From an uncultured Desulfomonile sp. (GTDB lineage Bacteria > Desulfobacterota > Desulfomonilia > Desulfomonilales > Desulfomonilaceae), in the NCBI GenBank assembly GCA_903952205.1, contig CAJBEZ010000108.1:1-64000 (forward strand): a stretch of 64,000 bases of DNA, read 5' to 3'. Numbering within the stretch: the first letter of the stretch is position 1; every line of letters begins with the position of its first letter. The notes under the pieces are model-generated. The model was not told the origin of the DNA, searched no databases, and saw only the letters and a program-made list of their open reading frames with translations. The position numbers and the translations under genes are program-made. Below are positions 9,463-17,413 of the stretch, piece after piece.

Positions 9463-9891
9463 ATGGTAGGAATTCTCGTGTTGACTCACGGAGAACTCGG
9501 AGTTAAATTTCTGGATACCGCTCGCCTGATTGGTTTGACGTCAGACGAAAGGGTCTTGGCTCTGTCCATTGATCCAACGGCCTCTCCTGATTCCCTTCGA
9601 GATCAGGTGGCAAAGGCAATAGCCAAGGTGAATGCCGGGTCTGGAGTGCTCATATTGACGGATCTTTTCGGAGGAACTCCGACCAATGTTTCATTGTCTT
9701 TTCTAGAAGAAGGCAAGATTGAAGTGGTTACAGGTTTGAATTTGCCCATGTTAATAAAGTCCGTCAACGCCAGGCATGGATATGACCTTAAGGGCCTGGC
9801 TCAACTGTCGGCGGATGCGGGCAAGGAGAACATTTACAGAGCTTCCGACGTCTTAAAGCAGAGGCGACCAAAGGGCGGCTCCTCTTCTTAA
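9463..9891 (+). CDS. PTS EIIA component, mannose/sorbose family
   Basis: This is a 142-residue EIIA of the mannose class. The phosphorylatable histidine is H9 in GILVLTHGELG, and the second signature LILTDLFGGTPTN is near residues 63-75. In the phosphorelay it receives phosphate from HPr and passes it to EIIB. It begins 67 bases after rapZ, and a weak inverted repeat (AACGCG at 9410-9415, CGCGTT at 9431-9436) followed by CTTTTTC lies in that gap and might attenuate transcription. Because the locus lacks an EIID gene, the protein may act in regulation rather than sugar uptake. Confidence 0.92.
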   Translation: MVGILVLTHGELGVKFLDTARLIGLTSDERVLALSIDPTASPDSLRDQVAKAIAKVNAGSGVLILTDLFGGTPTNVSLSFLEEGKIEVVTGLNLPMLIKSVNARHGYDLKGLAQLSADAGKENIYRASDVLKQRRPKGGSSS

Positions 9892-9931
9892 TGGCGGACA
9901 TCCCCAAGAAAGCGGTTGACGATAGTAATCT

Positions 9932-10435
9932 ATGCCAATAGTTCTTTTTAGAGTTGATGATCGATTTGTACATGGTCAAATCCTGCAAGGATGGCTTCCC
10001 TCCACACGCGCCCAAGAGCTTTTTATAGCAAATGACGCATTGGCTCAGGATGATGTCCAGAAAATGATCATGGAGTGCGCTATCCCTTATAACGTAAAAA
10101 TAGTTATCGATACTGTTGATGAAGTCGCCAGATTACTCAAGACTGAAGAAGTATCAGACATCAGACGCATGGTTATAGTCGACACGCCGGTTGACGCCCT
10201 GAGGCTAATAAGGGCCGGTGTGCGGTTTGGTTCACTCAACTTGGGAAACATGTCGGTCAGCGACGCCAAAAAGCCTATTACAAGATCACTTGCTTTAGGC
10301 GAAGAATCCATTGGGGCCATCAGGGAAATACTAAAGGAAGGCATTGGAATAAATGTCCAGAGTGTTCCTTTCGAGAAGCCAATTGATTTTTGTGATTTAT
10401 GCGATTCTTATATGCTGTGTTCAGCTTCTCAGTAG
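9932..10435 (+). CDS. PTS EIIB component, mannose/sorbose family
   Basis: The 167-residue protein has the EIIB-Man signature VDDRFVHGQILQGW near its N-terminus, where H14 is the expected phosphorylation site. A Rossmann-like fold of normal family length (about 160) follows, including RFGSLNLGNMS. It would accept phosphate from the EIIA encoded 40 bases upstream. The tail carries four cysteines (CDLCDSYMLC and a preceding FC), unusual for EIIB and possibly metal- or redox-active. That last point is only an observation. Confidence 0.9.
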   Translation: MPIVLFRVDDRFVHGQILQGWLPSTRAQELFIANDALAQDDVQKMIMECAIPYNVKIVIDTVDEVARLLKTEEVSDIRRMVIVDTPVDALRLIRAGVRFGSLNLGNMSVSDAKKPITRSLALGEESIGAIREILKEGIGINVQSVPFEKPIDFCDLCDSYMLCSASQ

Positions 10436-10578
10436 AGTATTTGATTCGCCGACAATTTCTCAGCTTCAGGCATAGAGTGTTTGATATCCATCTGTATCCA
10501 TCTAATTTATTGAGTGGTGAGCAGATTTTGCTAGGAAAAGCCTGTCTATTGTTTCACTCATAAGTTCACAGGTCAGGG

Positions 10579-11268
10579 ATGCTTAAAGAGGCTTTTTGGG
10601 CCGGCGCTATAGGCGGCTTATTCTGGTTGGACCGATATCAAATCGGTCAATTGATGCTGTCCAGGCCGGTTGTAGTGGGGCCTGTCATTGGATGGGCGCT
10701 AGGCAGTGTTGCGATTGGACTGGCAGTCGGTACGCTCTTCGAAGTCTTATGGCTCAGACGCCCACCGATAGGCGGATTCATAGCTCCGGAAGTAACATTT
10801 TCGGCCTCAATCGCCGCAGCTACCGCTACCATAGTTGGTAATGAGACAAATTTTGACATCATCGCTCTGGCTCTCCTTAGTTTTATGCTTTTCATGCCGC
10901 TTTCCTTCCTCGGTAGCAGACTGGACCTTGTTTTGCGAATTGGATTGGGGAAACTCGCCATTCCTGCGGAATTGGCCATTCTTGACCGCTCCAGGCCAAA
11001 GATTCTTTTTTATTTCATAGCTTCTCTGGGATTAGGGTTCACAGTCTGTTTCATAGCCCAGGTTCCAATTATCATTCTCGGGTCATTGGTCTTGGGGCCT
11101 CTAGTGTCCGCTTGGCCGGAAAATATGGTTCCGGCCCTAAAATTGGCGTATTTTTCCATCCCTGCTATAGGAGGGTTGGACATGCTGGCCGGGAATTTTG
11201 AAAGAGCGCCGCTTGCGCTCTTCCTGCTGGGCGTGACCTTTTCTCTCGGTTGTTACTTTCTCCTGTGA
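10579..11268 (+). CDS. PTS EIIC component, mannose/sorbose family
   Basis: This is a 229-residue integral membrane protein with about six to seven hydrophobic segments. It contains the EIIC-Man features VVVGPVIGWALG and an early loop GGLFWLDRYQIGQLMLSRP. EIIC together with EIID forms the sugar channel in this PTS class. No EIID gene follows here: the next gene is rimI. It lies 143 bases after EIIB, so it may have its own promoter or be weakly coupled. The substrate cannot be told from sequence. Confidence 0.85.
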   Translation: MLKEAFWAGAIGGLFWLDRYQIGQLMLSRPVVVGPVIGWALGSVAIGLAVGTLFEVLWLRRPPIGGFIAPEVTFSASIAAATATIVGNETNFDIIALALLSFMLFMPLSFLGSRLDLVLRIGLGKLAIPAELAILDRSRPKILFYFIASLGLGFTVCFIAQVPIIILGSLVLGPLVSAWPENMVPALKLAYFSIPAIGGLDMLAGNFERAPLALFLLGVTFSLGCYFLL

Positions 11269-11283
11269 CCCTTTGAACTTGGA

Positions 11284-11814
11284 TTGTCTCCATCAAACAA
11301 CTTTACCCTGATGCAGGTTGTGCTAAACAAAGTTTCACAAACTATTGACTGGTCGGACATCGTAATTGCTTCGCCGATGTCTGAAAATGATCTCTCAGAA
11401 GCCATGGAGATAGAGAGAACTACCATCTATAGTCCCTGGTCCGGAGATATGTTTCTGAACGAAATTGAGAGAGAAAATCCCGGCATGACAGTGTTCAAAG
11501 TTCAGGGCCAATTGATTGGATATTACTGTTTCTGGAAAGTCCTGGACGAGGCTCATTTGTTAAGCGTCTGTCTCCATGTTGATTTTCGAGACAAAGGTCT
11601 GGGGAAGTTTCTTATGGATTATCTCGAAAACACATGCCAAACGATGGGGCTATCCAGGATTTTGCTTGAAGTAGCCAAATCAAATCACCCTGCTATTAAG
11701 CTCTACAGGAAATGTGGTTTTGTGAAAGTGGGGCTCAGGAAGAAATTCTATCAGGAAACCGGTGATGACGCGATCCTAATGGAAAAATTCATACAGGCCG
11801 CTTCAGTTCTTTAA
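11284..11814 (+). CDS. rimI: GNAT acetyltransferase, RimI-like
   Basis: This is a GNAT-fold acetyltransferase resembling RimI, which acetylates the N-terminal alanine of ribosomal protein S18. It has an acceptor-side segment TIYSPWSGDMFLNEIE, the acetyl-CoA-binding motif A region (LHVDFRDKGLGKFLMDYL, a variant of RxxGxG/A) and the motif B segment ILLEVAKSNHPAIKLYRKCGF. The start is uncertain: TTG at 11284, ATG at 11311 and ATG at 11377 are all in frame without a convincing ribosome site. The conserved domain begins near IVIASPMSENDL. It follows EIIC by 15 bases and may be co-transcribed with it. Related GNAT families remain possible. Confidence 0.75.
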   Translation: MSPSNNFTLMQVVLNKVSQTIDWSDIVIASPMSENDLSEAMEIERTTIYSPWSGDMFLNEIERENPGMTVFKVQGQLIGYYCFWKVLDEAHLLSVCLHVDFRDKGLGKFLMDYLENTCQTMGLSRILLEVAKSNHPAIKLYRKCGFVKVGLRKKFYQETGDDAILMEKFIQAASVL

Positions 11815-12113
11815 GCATGTTACCCTAATTTTTCTGAACAAGTTCACTGTGACTATTGTTGTGCTCTCGAAGTTCAAAACTTCCAATGTTACAGCTACAA
11901 CTTCTGATTTGTTTAACGTAAAACTTCATTAAGTCAAAATGTTAGCGCCTCGTATATAATAATTATGGGTTCAATAATATCTATTACATCATAATTATAA
12001 GTTATTTTTATGTACTACATTAATAAGTATTGATGTTTCAGTTAATAATATGTATAAGCTCCGCTCTAGAAGGTTGGAGAGTTACAACCTACTGTCAAAG
12101 CGGGTGATTTATC
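11815..12113 (+). other. AT-rich intergenic region with a structured leader at its end
   Basis: About 300 bases between rimI and the small lipoprotein gene. The centre (11930-12055) is very AT-rich (runs such as ATAATTATAAGTTATTTTTATG) and I see no open reading frame or repeat there. It probably holds the promoter of the lipoprotein gene. The last 50 bases fold into the nested hairpin listed separately. Confidence 0.5.
12061..12103 (+). promoter_or_regulatory. Nested hairpin in the 5' leader of the small lipoprotein gene
   Basis: An outer stem CCGCT (12061-12065) pairs with AGCGG (12099-12103). An inner stem AGGTTG (12071-12076) pairs with CAACCT (12085-12090) around the loop GAGAGTTA. The 3' arm of the outer stem runs into GCGGGTG, the only ribosome-site-like sequence before the ATG at 12114, so the fold could hide it. 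I could not match it to a known riboswitch class. Confidence 0.4.
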
Positions 12114-12371
12114 ATGATACAAAAATTAGTCTTTTTTTTGGCCGTAATCCTATACGCATTCCTGGTATCCTCCTGCTCATCAATGCAAACCGCAGGATCT
12201 ATCGTAAAACCAGCCGGTTATGAAACTGAAAAGACCGGTTGGCTCCAAAAGAACCTGCCGAGTCTGGAGAAACTGTCAAACCTTATTCCACCACCGACCG
12301 ACGCTCGCATGAAATGGGATGAAACGCAAAAAAGACAAAAAGATGGATACCGAGCTGAAGAGAGTTTCTGA
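12114..12371 (+). CDS. Small lipoprotein of unknown function
   Basis: The 85-residue product begins with a lipoprotein signal peptide (LVFFLAVILYAFLVSSC) ending in the lipobox LVSSC. The residues after the cysteine are Ser-Ser, which by the E. coli +2 rule would send it to the outer membrane. The mature part is about 64 residues, Lys/Glu-rich, with a proline cluster (NLIPPPTDARMKW). No domain is recognisable. It sits alone between rimI and the convergent menA-like gene, behind a structured leader and before a terminator-like hairpin, so it is probably a separate transcription unit. Confidence 0.7.
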   Translation: MIQKLVFFLAVILYAFLVSSCSSMQTAGSIVKPAGYETEKTGWLQKNLPSLEKLSNLIPPPTDARMKWDETQKRQKDGYRAEESF

Positions 12372-12384
12372 AGACCCTTTGGAT

Positions 12385-12407
12385 GTGGGACCGGGACAAG
12401 TCCCCAC
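12385..12407 (+). terminator. Terminator-like hairpin after the small lipoprotein gene
   Basis: GTGGGAC (12385-12391) pairs with GTCCCCAC (12400-12407) around a short loop, with one bulged base. It lies 13 bases after the lipoprotein stop. Only TTAATC follows, not a long U-run, so termination is likely but not certain. Confidence 0.5.
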
Positions 12408-12485
12408 TTAATCAATTGATCCGAATACTTTCAAACGAAAATTGGTCGGCTTTTTATACTCAATTCCTACTCCGATCGGTAGCGC

Positions 12486-13373
12486 TCAAAAAACCCCTAT
12501 AATCACTATGATTCCGTTCGCGAGATAGAAAAGCCTAACTGCCGAACCTTTATCATGTAGCTGTTTCCAGTCTGCGGTTAAGTTTATCATTCTATCAATC
12601 CTTAAAGCCTGAATAATCGTGAGCAGTGAGATATAGCTGATCGGTTTTAGGATCCCGTACCCAACTAGAGCGACAATCGACATCACTGAAGCGGCCATGA
12701 AGAAACGAACGCCCCAGATTGCTCCAGGCTTTCCGAACCTCACCGCCAGTGTAATTTTACCAACAGCCCTATCGTCATCTATGTCGGACAGAGATTGATA
12801 ATACAGAATCATAGCGACCATGAGGGCTATCGGGATAGAAACCCAAAAAGCCTCGAATGTGAACCGGCCTGCTAAAGCGGCATTGGAGCCCACAACCATT
12901 ACCGGCCCCATGTTGATTCCAACAAATATCTCGCCCAGGCCATAGTAACCGTATCTTATGGGGGGAGCCGTATAAAACAGGCTTGAGCCAAAAGCAAAAA
13001 CCATTAATAACGCAAGCCCCCACAACCGGGAAAGATAGAGAATCCACATACCACAACAGAGAGCCAATATGTACAAGACTACGATGGCAGTCCCTATCCG
13101 GCTCGGGCTAATTTTTCCTTCCTGAATTACGCGACTTCCACCTATTGAATCACCATCGTCAACCCCTTCGAAATATTCAAAATAATCGTTGGCAAGATTT
13201 GTCGCAAGGTGTACCAGGAAAGACCCCGTCAGCACTATCATCCATCGGCCAAGACTCCATACGCCCATGCGCCAAGACAAAGCGCCCCCTAAACCCAAGG
13301 GAATCAAGGTCGCCACAAAAAAAGGCGCTCGACTGGCCTGAATCCAGGCTTTCATGGATGATCCCGGGTTCAT
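12486..13373 (-). CDS. menA: UbiA-family prenyltransferase, MenA-like
   Basis: This integral membrane protein of 295 residues and about eight hydrophobic helices has the two aspartate-rich motifs of the UbiA superfamily. The first is NLANDYFEYFEGVDDGD near residue 60 and the second is YYQSLSDIDDDRAVGK near residue 190. SIGGSRVIQEGKIS after the first motif matches the MenA branch, which prenylates dihydroxynaphthoate in menaquinone synthesis. If the organism uses the futalosine route, the substrate would be 1,4-dihydroxy-6-naphthoate and the enzyme an MqnP equivalent. The ATG overlaps the ubiE stop (ATGA), with AGGG about eight bases upstream. It is the last gene of a six-gene minus-strand operon. 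Confidence 0.85.
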   Translation of the reverse strand: MNPGSSMKAWIQASRAPFFVATLIPLGLGGALSWRMGVWSLGRWMIVLTGSFLVHLATNLANDYFEYFEGVDDGDSIGGSRVIQEGKISPSRIGTAIVVLYILALCCGMWILYLSRLWGLALLMVFAFGSSLFYTAPPIRYGYYGLGEIFVGINMGPVMVVGSNAALAGRFTFEAFWVSIPIALMVAMILYYQSLSDIDDDRAVGKITLAVRFGKPGAIWGVRFFMAASVMSIVALVGYGILKPISYISLLTIIQALRIDRMINLTADWKQLHDKGSAVRLFYLANGIIVIIGVF

Positions 13374-14098
13374 TCGGCTATCCCTTCATGTAGATAGGTC
13401 AATCCAAAGGTCAAAGGAAACTTGTTGATCGCTTTAAAACCGGCAAGATCGAACAAATCTCCCAACTGGTCAGGCGTCAGGAAATCCTGGATCGAGTCGG
13501 GAAGATAGGTATAAGCTTCCCTGTTTCCTGAAATCATTCCGCCTACAATTGGAATCATGTGGTTAAGATACCATCTGAAAAAATTTCTTAGTCTTAGGTT
13601 CCTAGGAAAAGTCATCTCTAGCGTAATAACTTTCCCGCCCGGCTTTACAACTCTCTTCATCTCTCTTAGAGCGGCCAGGCGATCAGGAATGTTTCGTAAA
13701 CCAAAAGCGATGGTTACAGCATCAAACTCGGAATCTCCGAAAGGGAGGCTTGTCGCGTCAGCGGCTACAAATTCAATTCTGGCGCCAAGACCCTTCGCCT
13801 GAGTCTTGGTCTCGGCCAATCTCATCATCTTCTCAACAAAATCGGCTCCCGTGACTTGCGCTCTTGGAAACTGTTCCGCGATAGCGATTGCAAGGTCTCC
13901 TGTTCCAGTGGCAAGGTCCAAAATGTTGTTCACATCAGAAGGCAGTCGTCTTGCAGCAAATTTTCTCCAGGCGACATCGCGCCTACCCGACATAATTCTG
14001 TTTAGCAAATCGTAATGAGGTGTAATCGTATTGAAGATTCCTTTGACGGCCGATATCCGCTCGTCCGGCGTCCAGTTTTTGAGAGGCTTGGACTTCAT
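13370..14098 (-). CDS. ubiE: Demethylmenaquinone/ubiquinone methyltransferase
   Basis: This SAM-dependent methyltransferase of about 242 residues carries out the last C-methylation of menaquinone. Motif I is LDLATGTGDLAIAI. The family segments AVKGIFNTITPHYDLLNRIMS, TIAFGLRNIPDR and KPGGKVITLEM are all present. I prefer the ATG ending at 14098, because it overlaps the permease stop as ATGA and has GGAG six bases upstream. An in-frame ATG four codons earlier (14110) also exists. Together with the next gene it gives the last two steps of menaquinone synthesis. Its coupling to an ABC importer and a TetR regulator is unusual. Confidence 0.92.
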   Translation of the reverse strand: MKSKPLKNWTPDERISAVKGIFNTITPHYDLLNRIMSGRRDVAWRKFAARRLPSDVNNILDLATGTGDLAIAIAEQFPRAQVTGADFVEKMMRLAETKTQAKGLGARIEFVAADATSLPFGDSEFDAVTIAFGLRNIPDRLAALREMKRVVKPGGKVITLEMTFPRNLRLRNFFRWYLNHMIPIVGGMISGNREAYTYLPDSIQDFLTPDQLGDLFDLAGFKAINKFPLTFGLTYLHEGIAE

Positions 14099-14835
14099 AA
14101 TTGACTCCATCTACAGTAAATCTTTTCAAGAATATCGAACGTCTCATACAGAATTACGCCCATCACGGCCAACACCAGAATTCCAACGAAAATCTGCGGG
14201 ATATCAGCCCTACCCCATGCGTCAAGTATGTAAAAACCCATACCAAACCGAGTCCCAAGAGACTCCACAAAAAAAAGAACGGCTACCACAGTTCCAGTCG
14301 CAATTCTCAAGGCTGTAAATATCGCGGGCAATGTCGCCGGCCATATAACGTGAATAAAAAGGTCAAGACGATTTCCTCCAAGGCTCAAAAGAGAATGCTT
14401 CGCTGACCTGCTTACACCCCTGGCGGCGTCTCTAGTCGTAATAAGTAATTGAAAAAACAATATCAAAGCCAGCATCATGATTTTACTCAGGTCACCAAGT
14501 CCGAAAATCAGAAGCGCTAAAGGAAGGAACACTATCTTCGGCACTGGATAAGTGAGATAGATCAGTGGCCTCGCAATTCTGTCCGCCCTCCTGCTGGACC
14601 CCAAGAATAATCCAAGGGGCACGGCGACTACGAAAGATATGCATAACGCTGCCATTATCCTAAATGAAGAGGCCCCAACGTTTCTCCAGAATCTGGCGGT
14701 GTCCGCCTCCCGAAAAAGAGTGGCCAGGGTTGAGTAGGGACTTGCAATCGCATTGGGTCCCCCTAGCCATGAACCAACCTGCCACAATCCAATAAGAACC
14801 AATATACCCCAAAGGTAATCCAGTCGACGATTCAA
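14095..14835 (-). CDS. ABC transporter permease, SsuC/TauC family
   Basis: The 246-residue permease has about six transmembrane helices. It resembles the permeases of nitrate/sulfonate/taurine and thiamine-precursor importers. The EAA-like loop that docks the ATPase reads SLGGNRLDLFIHVIWPATLPAIFTALRIATG, spanning about residues 155-185. The start is a TTG overlapping the ATPase stop. With the upstream ATPase and binding protein it makes a complete importer. The substrate is unknown; the downstream quinone genes hint at a quinone precursor or an aromatic compound, which is only inference. Confidence 0.85.
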   Translation of the reverse strand: MNRRLDYLWGILVLIGLWQVGSWLGGPNAIASPYSTLATLFREADTARFWRNVGASSFRIMAALCISFVVAVPLGLFLGSSRRADRIARPLIYLTYPVPKIVFLPLALLIFGLGDLSKIMMLALILFFQLLITTRDAARGVSRSAKHSLLSLGGNRLDLFIHVIWPATLPAIFTALRIATGTVVAVLFFVESLGTRFGMGFYILDAWGRADIPQIFVGILVLAVMGVILYETFDILEKIYCRWSQL

Positions 14836-15593
14836 GTGACTTGCTCCAGTTCTCTTCTAATGGACTGACACAATTCGTAGAAATCTTCAGATTCTTCACG
14901 ATCCGGCTCGCATGCCTTTGGATTGAATATGATTTTACTGATTCTTCCCGGCGCCCCACTCATGATTACTATTCGTTTACCAAGCCTGGCCGCCTCCTCT
15001 ATGTTGTGAGTTACCAGGGCCATCGCAAACCGTCTTTTCCTCCATGCGTTAGACAGTAGTTCCTGCAATCTTTCTCTGGTCAATGTGTCCAGAGCGGCAA
15101 ATGGCTCATCCAGCAACAGCAGGGCCGGATCAAGTATCAAAGCCCTGGCGAGAGCTACTCGCTGTTTCTGGCCACCCGAAAGTTGCTGAGGATAATCATC
15201 CACTTTCGAGGCTATATCAAGTTCAGCCAGTAACGGATCGAGTCGACTCCCATTGACGGATTCGCCCCTGATTTTAATTCCAAGTTCGACATTTTGTCTG
15301 ACAGTTTTCCATGGAAACAATCCATAATCTTGAAGAACTAATGCAGCCTCTCTAGGGGGTTTCTCCAAATTGCTTCCTTTGAATTTGACCGAACCTGAAG
15401 TCGGTTTCTCAAGGCCCGCCAGAACCAGAAGCAACGTCGATTTACCGCAGCCGGATGGCCCTACTATCGCTACAGTTTCCGATGTTCCGAGTCGAAGACT
15501 GATGTCCGATAGCGCTTCAGTCGAACCTGTGTCAGTACCGTATTTTTTGCTCACCTTATCAAGAATAACTACATCAGGGCAGGAGTTGTTCAT
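14832..15593 (-). CDS. ABC transporter ATPase, SsuB/TauB family
   Basis: This 253-residue ATPase has Walker A GPSGCGKST near residue 40, the Q-loop LVLQDYGLFPW, the signature LSGGQKQRVALARAL, Walker B LLLLDEPFAALD and a switch histidine in LVTHNIEEA. QDYGLFPW is typical of the nitrate/sulfonate/taurine subfamily. It energises the permease encoded next. Its start overlaps the end of the binding-protein gene by 20 bases, which suggests tight coupling. Confidence 0.92.
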   Translation of the reverse strand: MNNSCPDVVILDKVSKKYGTDTGSTEALSDISLRLGTSETVAIVGPSGCGKSTLLLVLAGLEKPTSGSVKFKGSNLEKPPREAALVLQDYGLFPWKTVRQNVELGIKIRGESVNGSRLDPLLAELDIASKVDDYPQQLSGGQKQRVALARALILDPALLLLDEPFAALDTLTRERLQELLSNAWRKRRFAMALVTHNIEEAARLGKRIVIMSGAPGRISKIIFNPKACEPDREESEDFYELCQSIRRELEQVT

Positions 15594-16527
15594 TTACCGC
15601 CTGCTCATATTCAATCTCTGAATGAATGACTTTCCTTTGCTTGAGCCATGACAACACGCTGTTCAGAGCGTCTCGATCAGGAGGCGCCAACCGAGGAAAC
15701 TTCGGCACGGGATATTGTGATTTGAGTGATTCCGGCAAACGCACTTGCTCCACCATGATATCTCTTACAGAATCGGGATTTTCATTGATCAGGTTATTGG
15801 CTTCCTCAACCGCAGCCAGAAACCGTCGTGACAGCTCCTCGTTATTCTTAATAAATTCTCGCGTGAAGACCAATACGGTTTGACTTTCCCCCAGACCGGA
15901 ATCATCGCCCAAGAGGCGCGCCCCTTTTGAAATTGCTACGGTCACTAGTGGTTCCGGCAGAGCGGCGGCTTCAATCTGCCCGGTCATAAGCATCTGAAAA
16001 CGAAGCCCTATGTTCTTCGACTCAATTGTGTTTATTGTGTCTTTTGAAACACCATCGTTAACATGAAGCTTTTCGTTGACCAGGTCCACTACTGAGTTTG
16101 AGGATATGGCCACCGGTTTACCGTCCAGTTCCTTGAAAGACCTTGTTTCAGACCCAGGTTTGGCAAGTACCGCAAACATCCTGCGATCAAATCTGGTATC
16201 GTATGTTTTTGCCACAACAACTATGTCTCGACCGTTTCCTCTTAGAATCATGGGCGTCACTAAATCCGCAAAACATCCCTGAAGACTTCCTGAAACCAAT
16301 GCTATATCCTTTTCAGCGGTGGTATTGAATAATATTAGTTCAACGTCCACCCCATGCTTTGAGAAAAGTCCCCTGGATTCGGCGACAAATAGAGGCAATG
16401 CCTGTAGAGCAGGTAAGACTCCGAATTTTATTGCGATATTGTCCTTAGCCATAGCCACTGAATAAGTAACTACTGACAACAAGCATGCAATCAGAAGACT
16501 TTTCGTAACCGTGGGCCTAGTTTTCAT
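15574..16527 (-). CDS. ABC substrate-binding protein, SsuA/NMT1 family
   Basis: The periplasmic binding protein of the importer has about 317 residues. A signal peptide (residues 1-27, TKSLLIACLLSVVTYSVAMA) is followed by a two-lobed NMT1/THI5-like fold (IKFGVLPALQALPLFVAESRG, then GSLQGCFADLVTPMILRGNG). The chosen ATG ends at 16527: it overlaps the tetR stop, has GGAG eight bases upstream and puts the signal peptide at the N-terminus. A longer frame from 16566 adds 13 residues without a better ribosome site. The ligand cannot be read from sequence. Members of this family bind sulfonates, thiamine precursors, riboflavin or aromatics. Confidence 0.85.
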   Translation of the reverse strand: MKTRPTVTKSLLIACLLSVVTYSVAMAKDNIAIKFGVLPALQALPLFVAESRGLFSKHGVDVELILFNTTAEKDIALVSGSLQGCFADLVTPMILRGNGRDIVVVAKTYDTRFDRRMFAVLAKPGSETRSFKELDGKPVAISSNSVVDLVNEKLHVNDGVSKDTINTIESKNIGLRFQMLMTGQIEAAALPEPLVTVAISKGARLLGDDSGLGESQTVLVFTREFIKNNEELSRRFLAAVEEANNLINENPDSVRDIMVEQVRLPESLKSQYPVPKFPRLAPPDRDALNSVLSWLKQRKVIHSEIEYEQAVNEQLLP

Positions 16528-17212
16528 TCTCTGCGCTCCGAGTTTCGCCGTGAATTGAAATCCCATCTCTCAGAAAATCAATCACAGTCTTCACCCAAGT
16601 ATTCAAACCTTCCTGGCTTGCCCTGTAGATACCGGAAGATTCTCCTATAAAATCTGAATAATAGGCTCTAAGCAGTGAATCAAGAAGACTGTATAGAATG
16701 AAGGATATCTTGTCCGTATTTAAGTCGCTCCTCAACTCCCCTTTTGATTTTGCTTCCATAATCAACTCCCCCAGGAAACGCTCAGCGTTTTTCCGGAGTT
16801 CCATCACTTGTTCGGAACCAAACGGAGCTTCTCCTGATTGAAGGAGTTGAAAATATATCCTAGCCATTTGCGGATGCTTGTCTATAAACCGGAATCCGGA
16901 AAGTATGAGTTTTTCTATACGATGAAAGAAATTCTCTCCCGATGTCTCATCTCTGACATTTTTCAAATAGTCCTTGACCAACGCGGAAGAAGCGTCAACC
17001 GTGCAAGTAAATAGCTTTCTCTTTGAGGAGAAGTACTGAAACAAGCTTCCTTTACTTATTTCCGCAGTTCTGACAATGTTATTGACGGAGGCTTTTCTGT
17101 AACCATTTTCAGCAAACTCAGAAATAGCGGAAAGCAAGACCTTTTGTCTTTTAATCGGGGTAAGTTTACGAAATATTTCAGTGCCGATGTCGAACATGTA
17201 ATCCATGGACAT
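16517..17212 (-). CDS. TetR-family transcriptional regulator
   Basis: The N-terminal helix-turn-helix (residues about 20-65: RQKVLLSAISEFAENGYRK, SVNNIVRTAEISKGSLFQYF) is typical of TetR repressors. About 165 residues of helical ligand-binding domain follow. The ATG at 17212 has GAGG six bases upstream. As first gene of the importer-ubiE-menA operon it probably represses its own operon. A perfect 6-2-6 palindrome, TGACCAGATGGTCA, lies 39 bases upstream of the start codon and is the natural operator candidate. Its ligand may be the imported compound. Confidence 0.88.
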   Translation of the reverse strand: MSMDYMFDIGTEIFRKLTPIKRQKVLLSAISEFAENGYRKASVNNIVRTAEISKGSLFQYFSSKRKLFTCTVDASSALVKDYLKNVRDETSGENFFHRIEKLILSGFRFIDKHPQMARIYFQLLQSGEAPFGSEQVMELRKNAERFLGELIMEAKSKGELRSDLNTDKISFILYSLLDSLLRAYYSDFIGESSGIYRASQEGLNTWVKTVIDFLRDGISIHGETRSAENEN

Positions 17213-17250
17213 TCCCTACCTCGTTGAACAAGCCCACGCCTAAAATACTG

Positions 17251-17264
17251 TGACCAGATGGTCA
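17251..17264. promoter_or_regulatory. Candidate TetR operator
   Basis: TGACCA-GA-TGGTCA is a perfect inverted repeat with 6-base arms. It lies in the gap between the divergent tetR operon and glgP, 39 bases before the tetR start. Size and symmetry suit a TetR-family dimer site. No footprint or conservation is available. Confidence 0.5.
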
Positions 17265-17413
17265 TTCTACCTCTTAAATACTAGGTCTGCAACTATTTTG
17301 GATTGTTCCAATCAACTTGACACATTGAAACTCTTCCTGATAGAAATTTGAGACAATGTTACATGGACTCACTTCTCAAGTAGTTTTTCTCCCATTTGCA
17401 AAGAGGTAAAATA

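Noticed and set aside
12061-12113. Assignment of the lipoprotein leader to a known riboswitch class such as c-di-GMP or glycine
   Set aside because: The core conserved bases of these classes are not present; only a generic nested hairpin can be supported.
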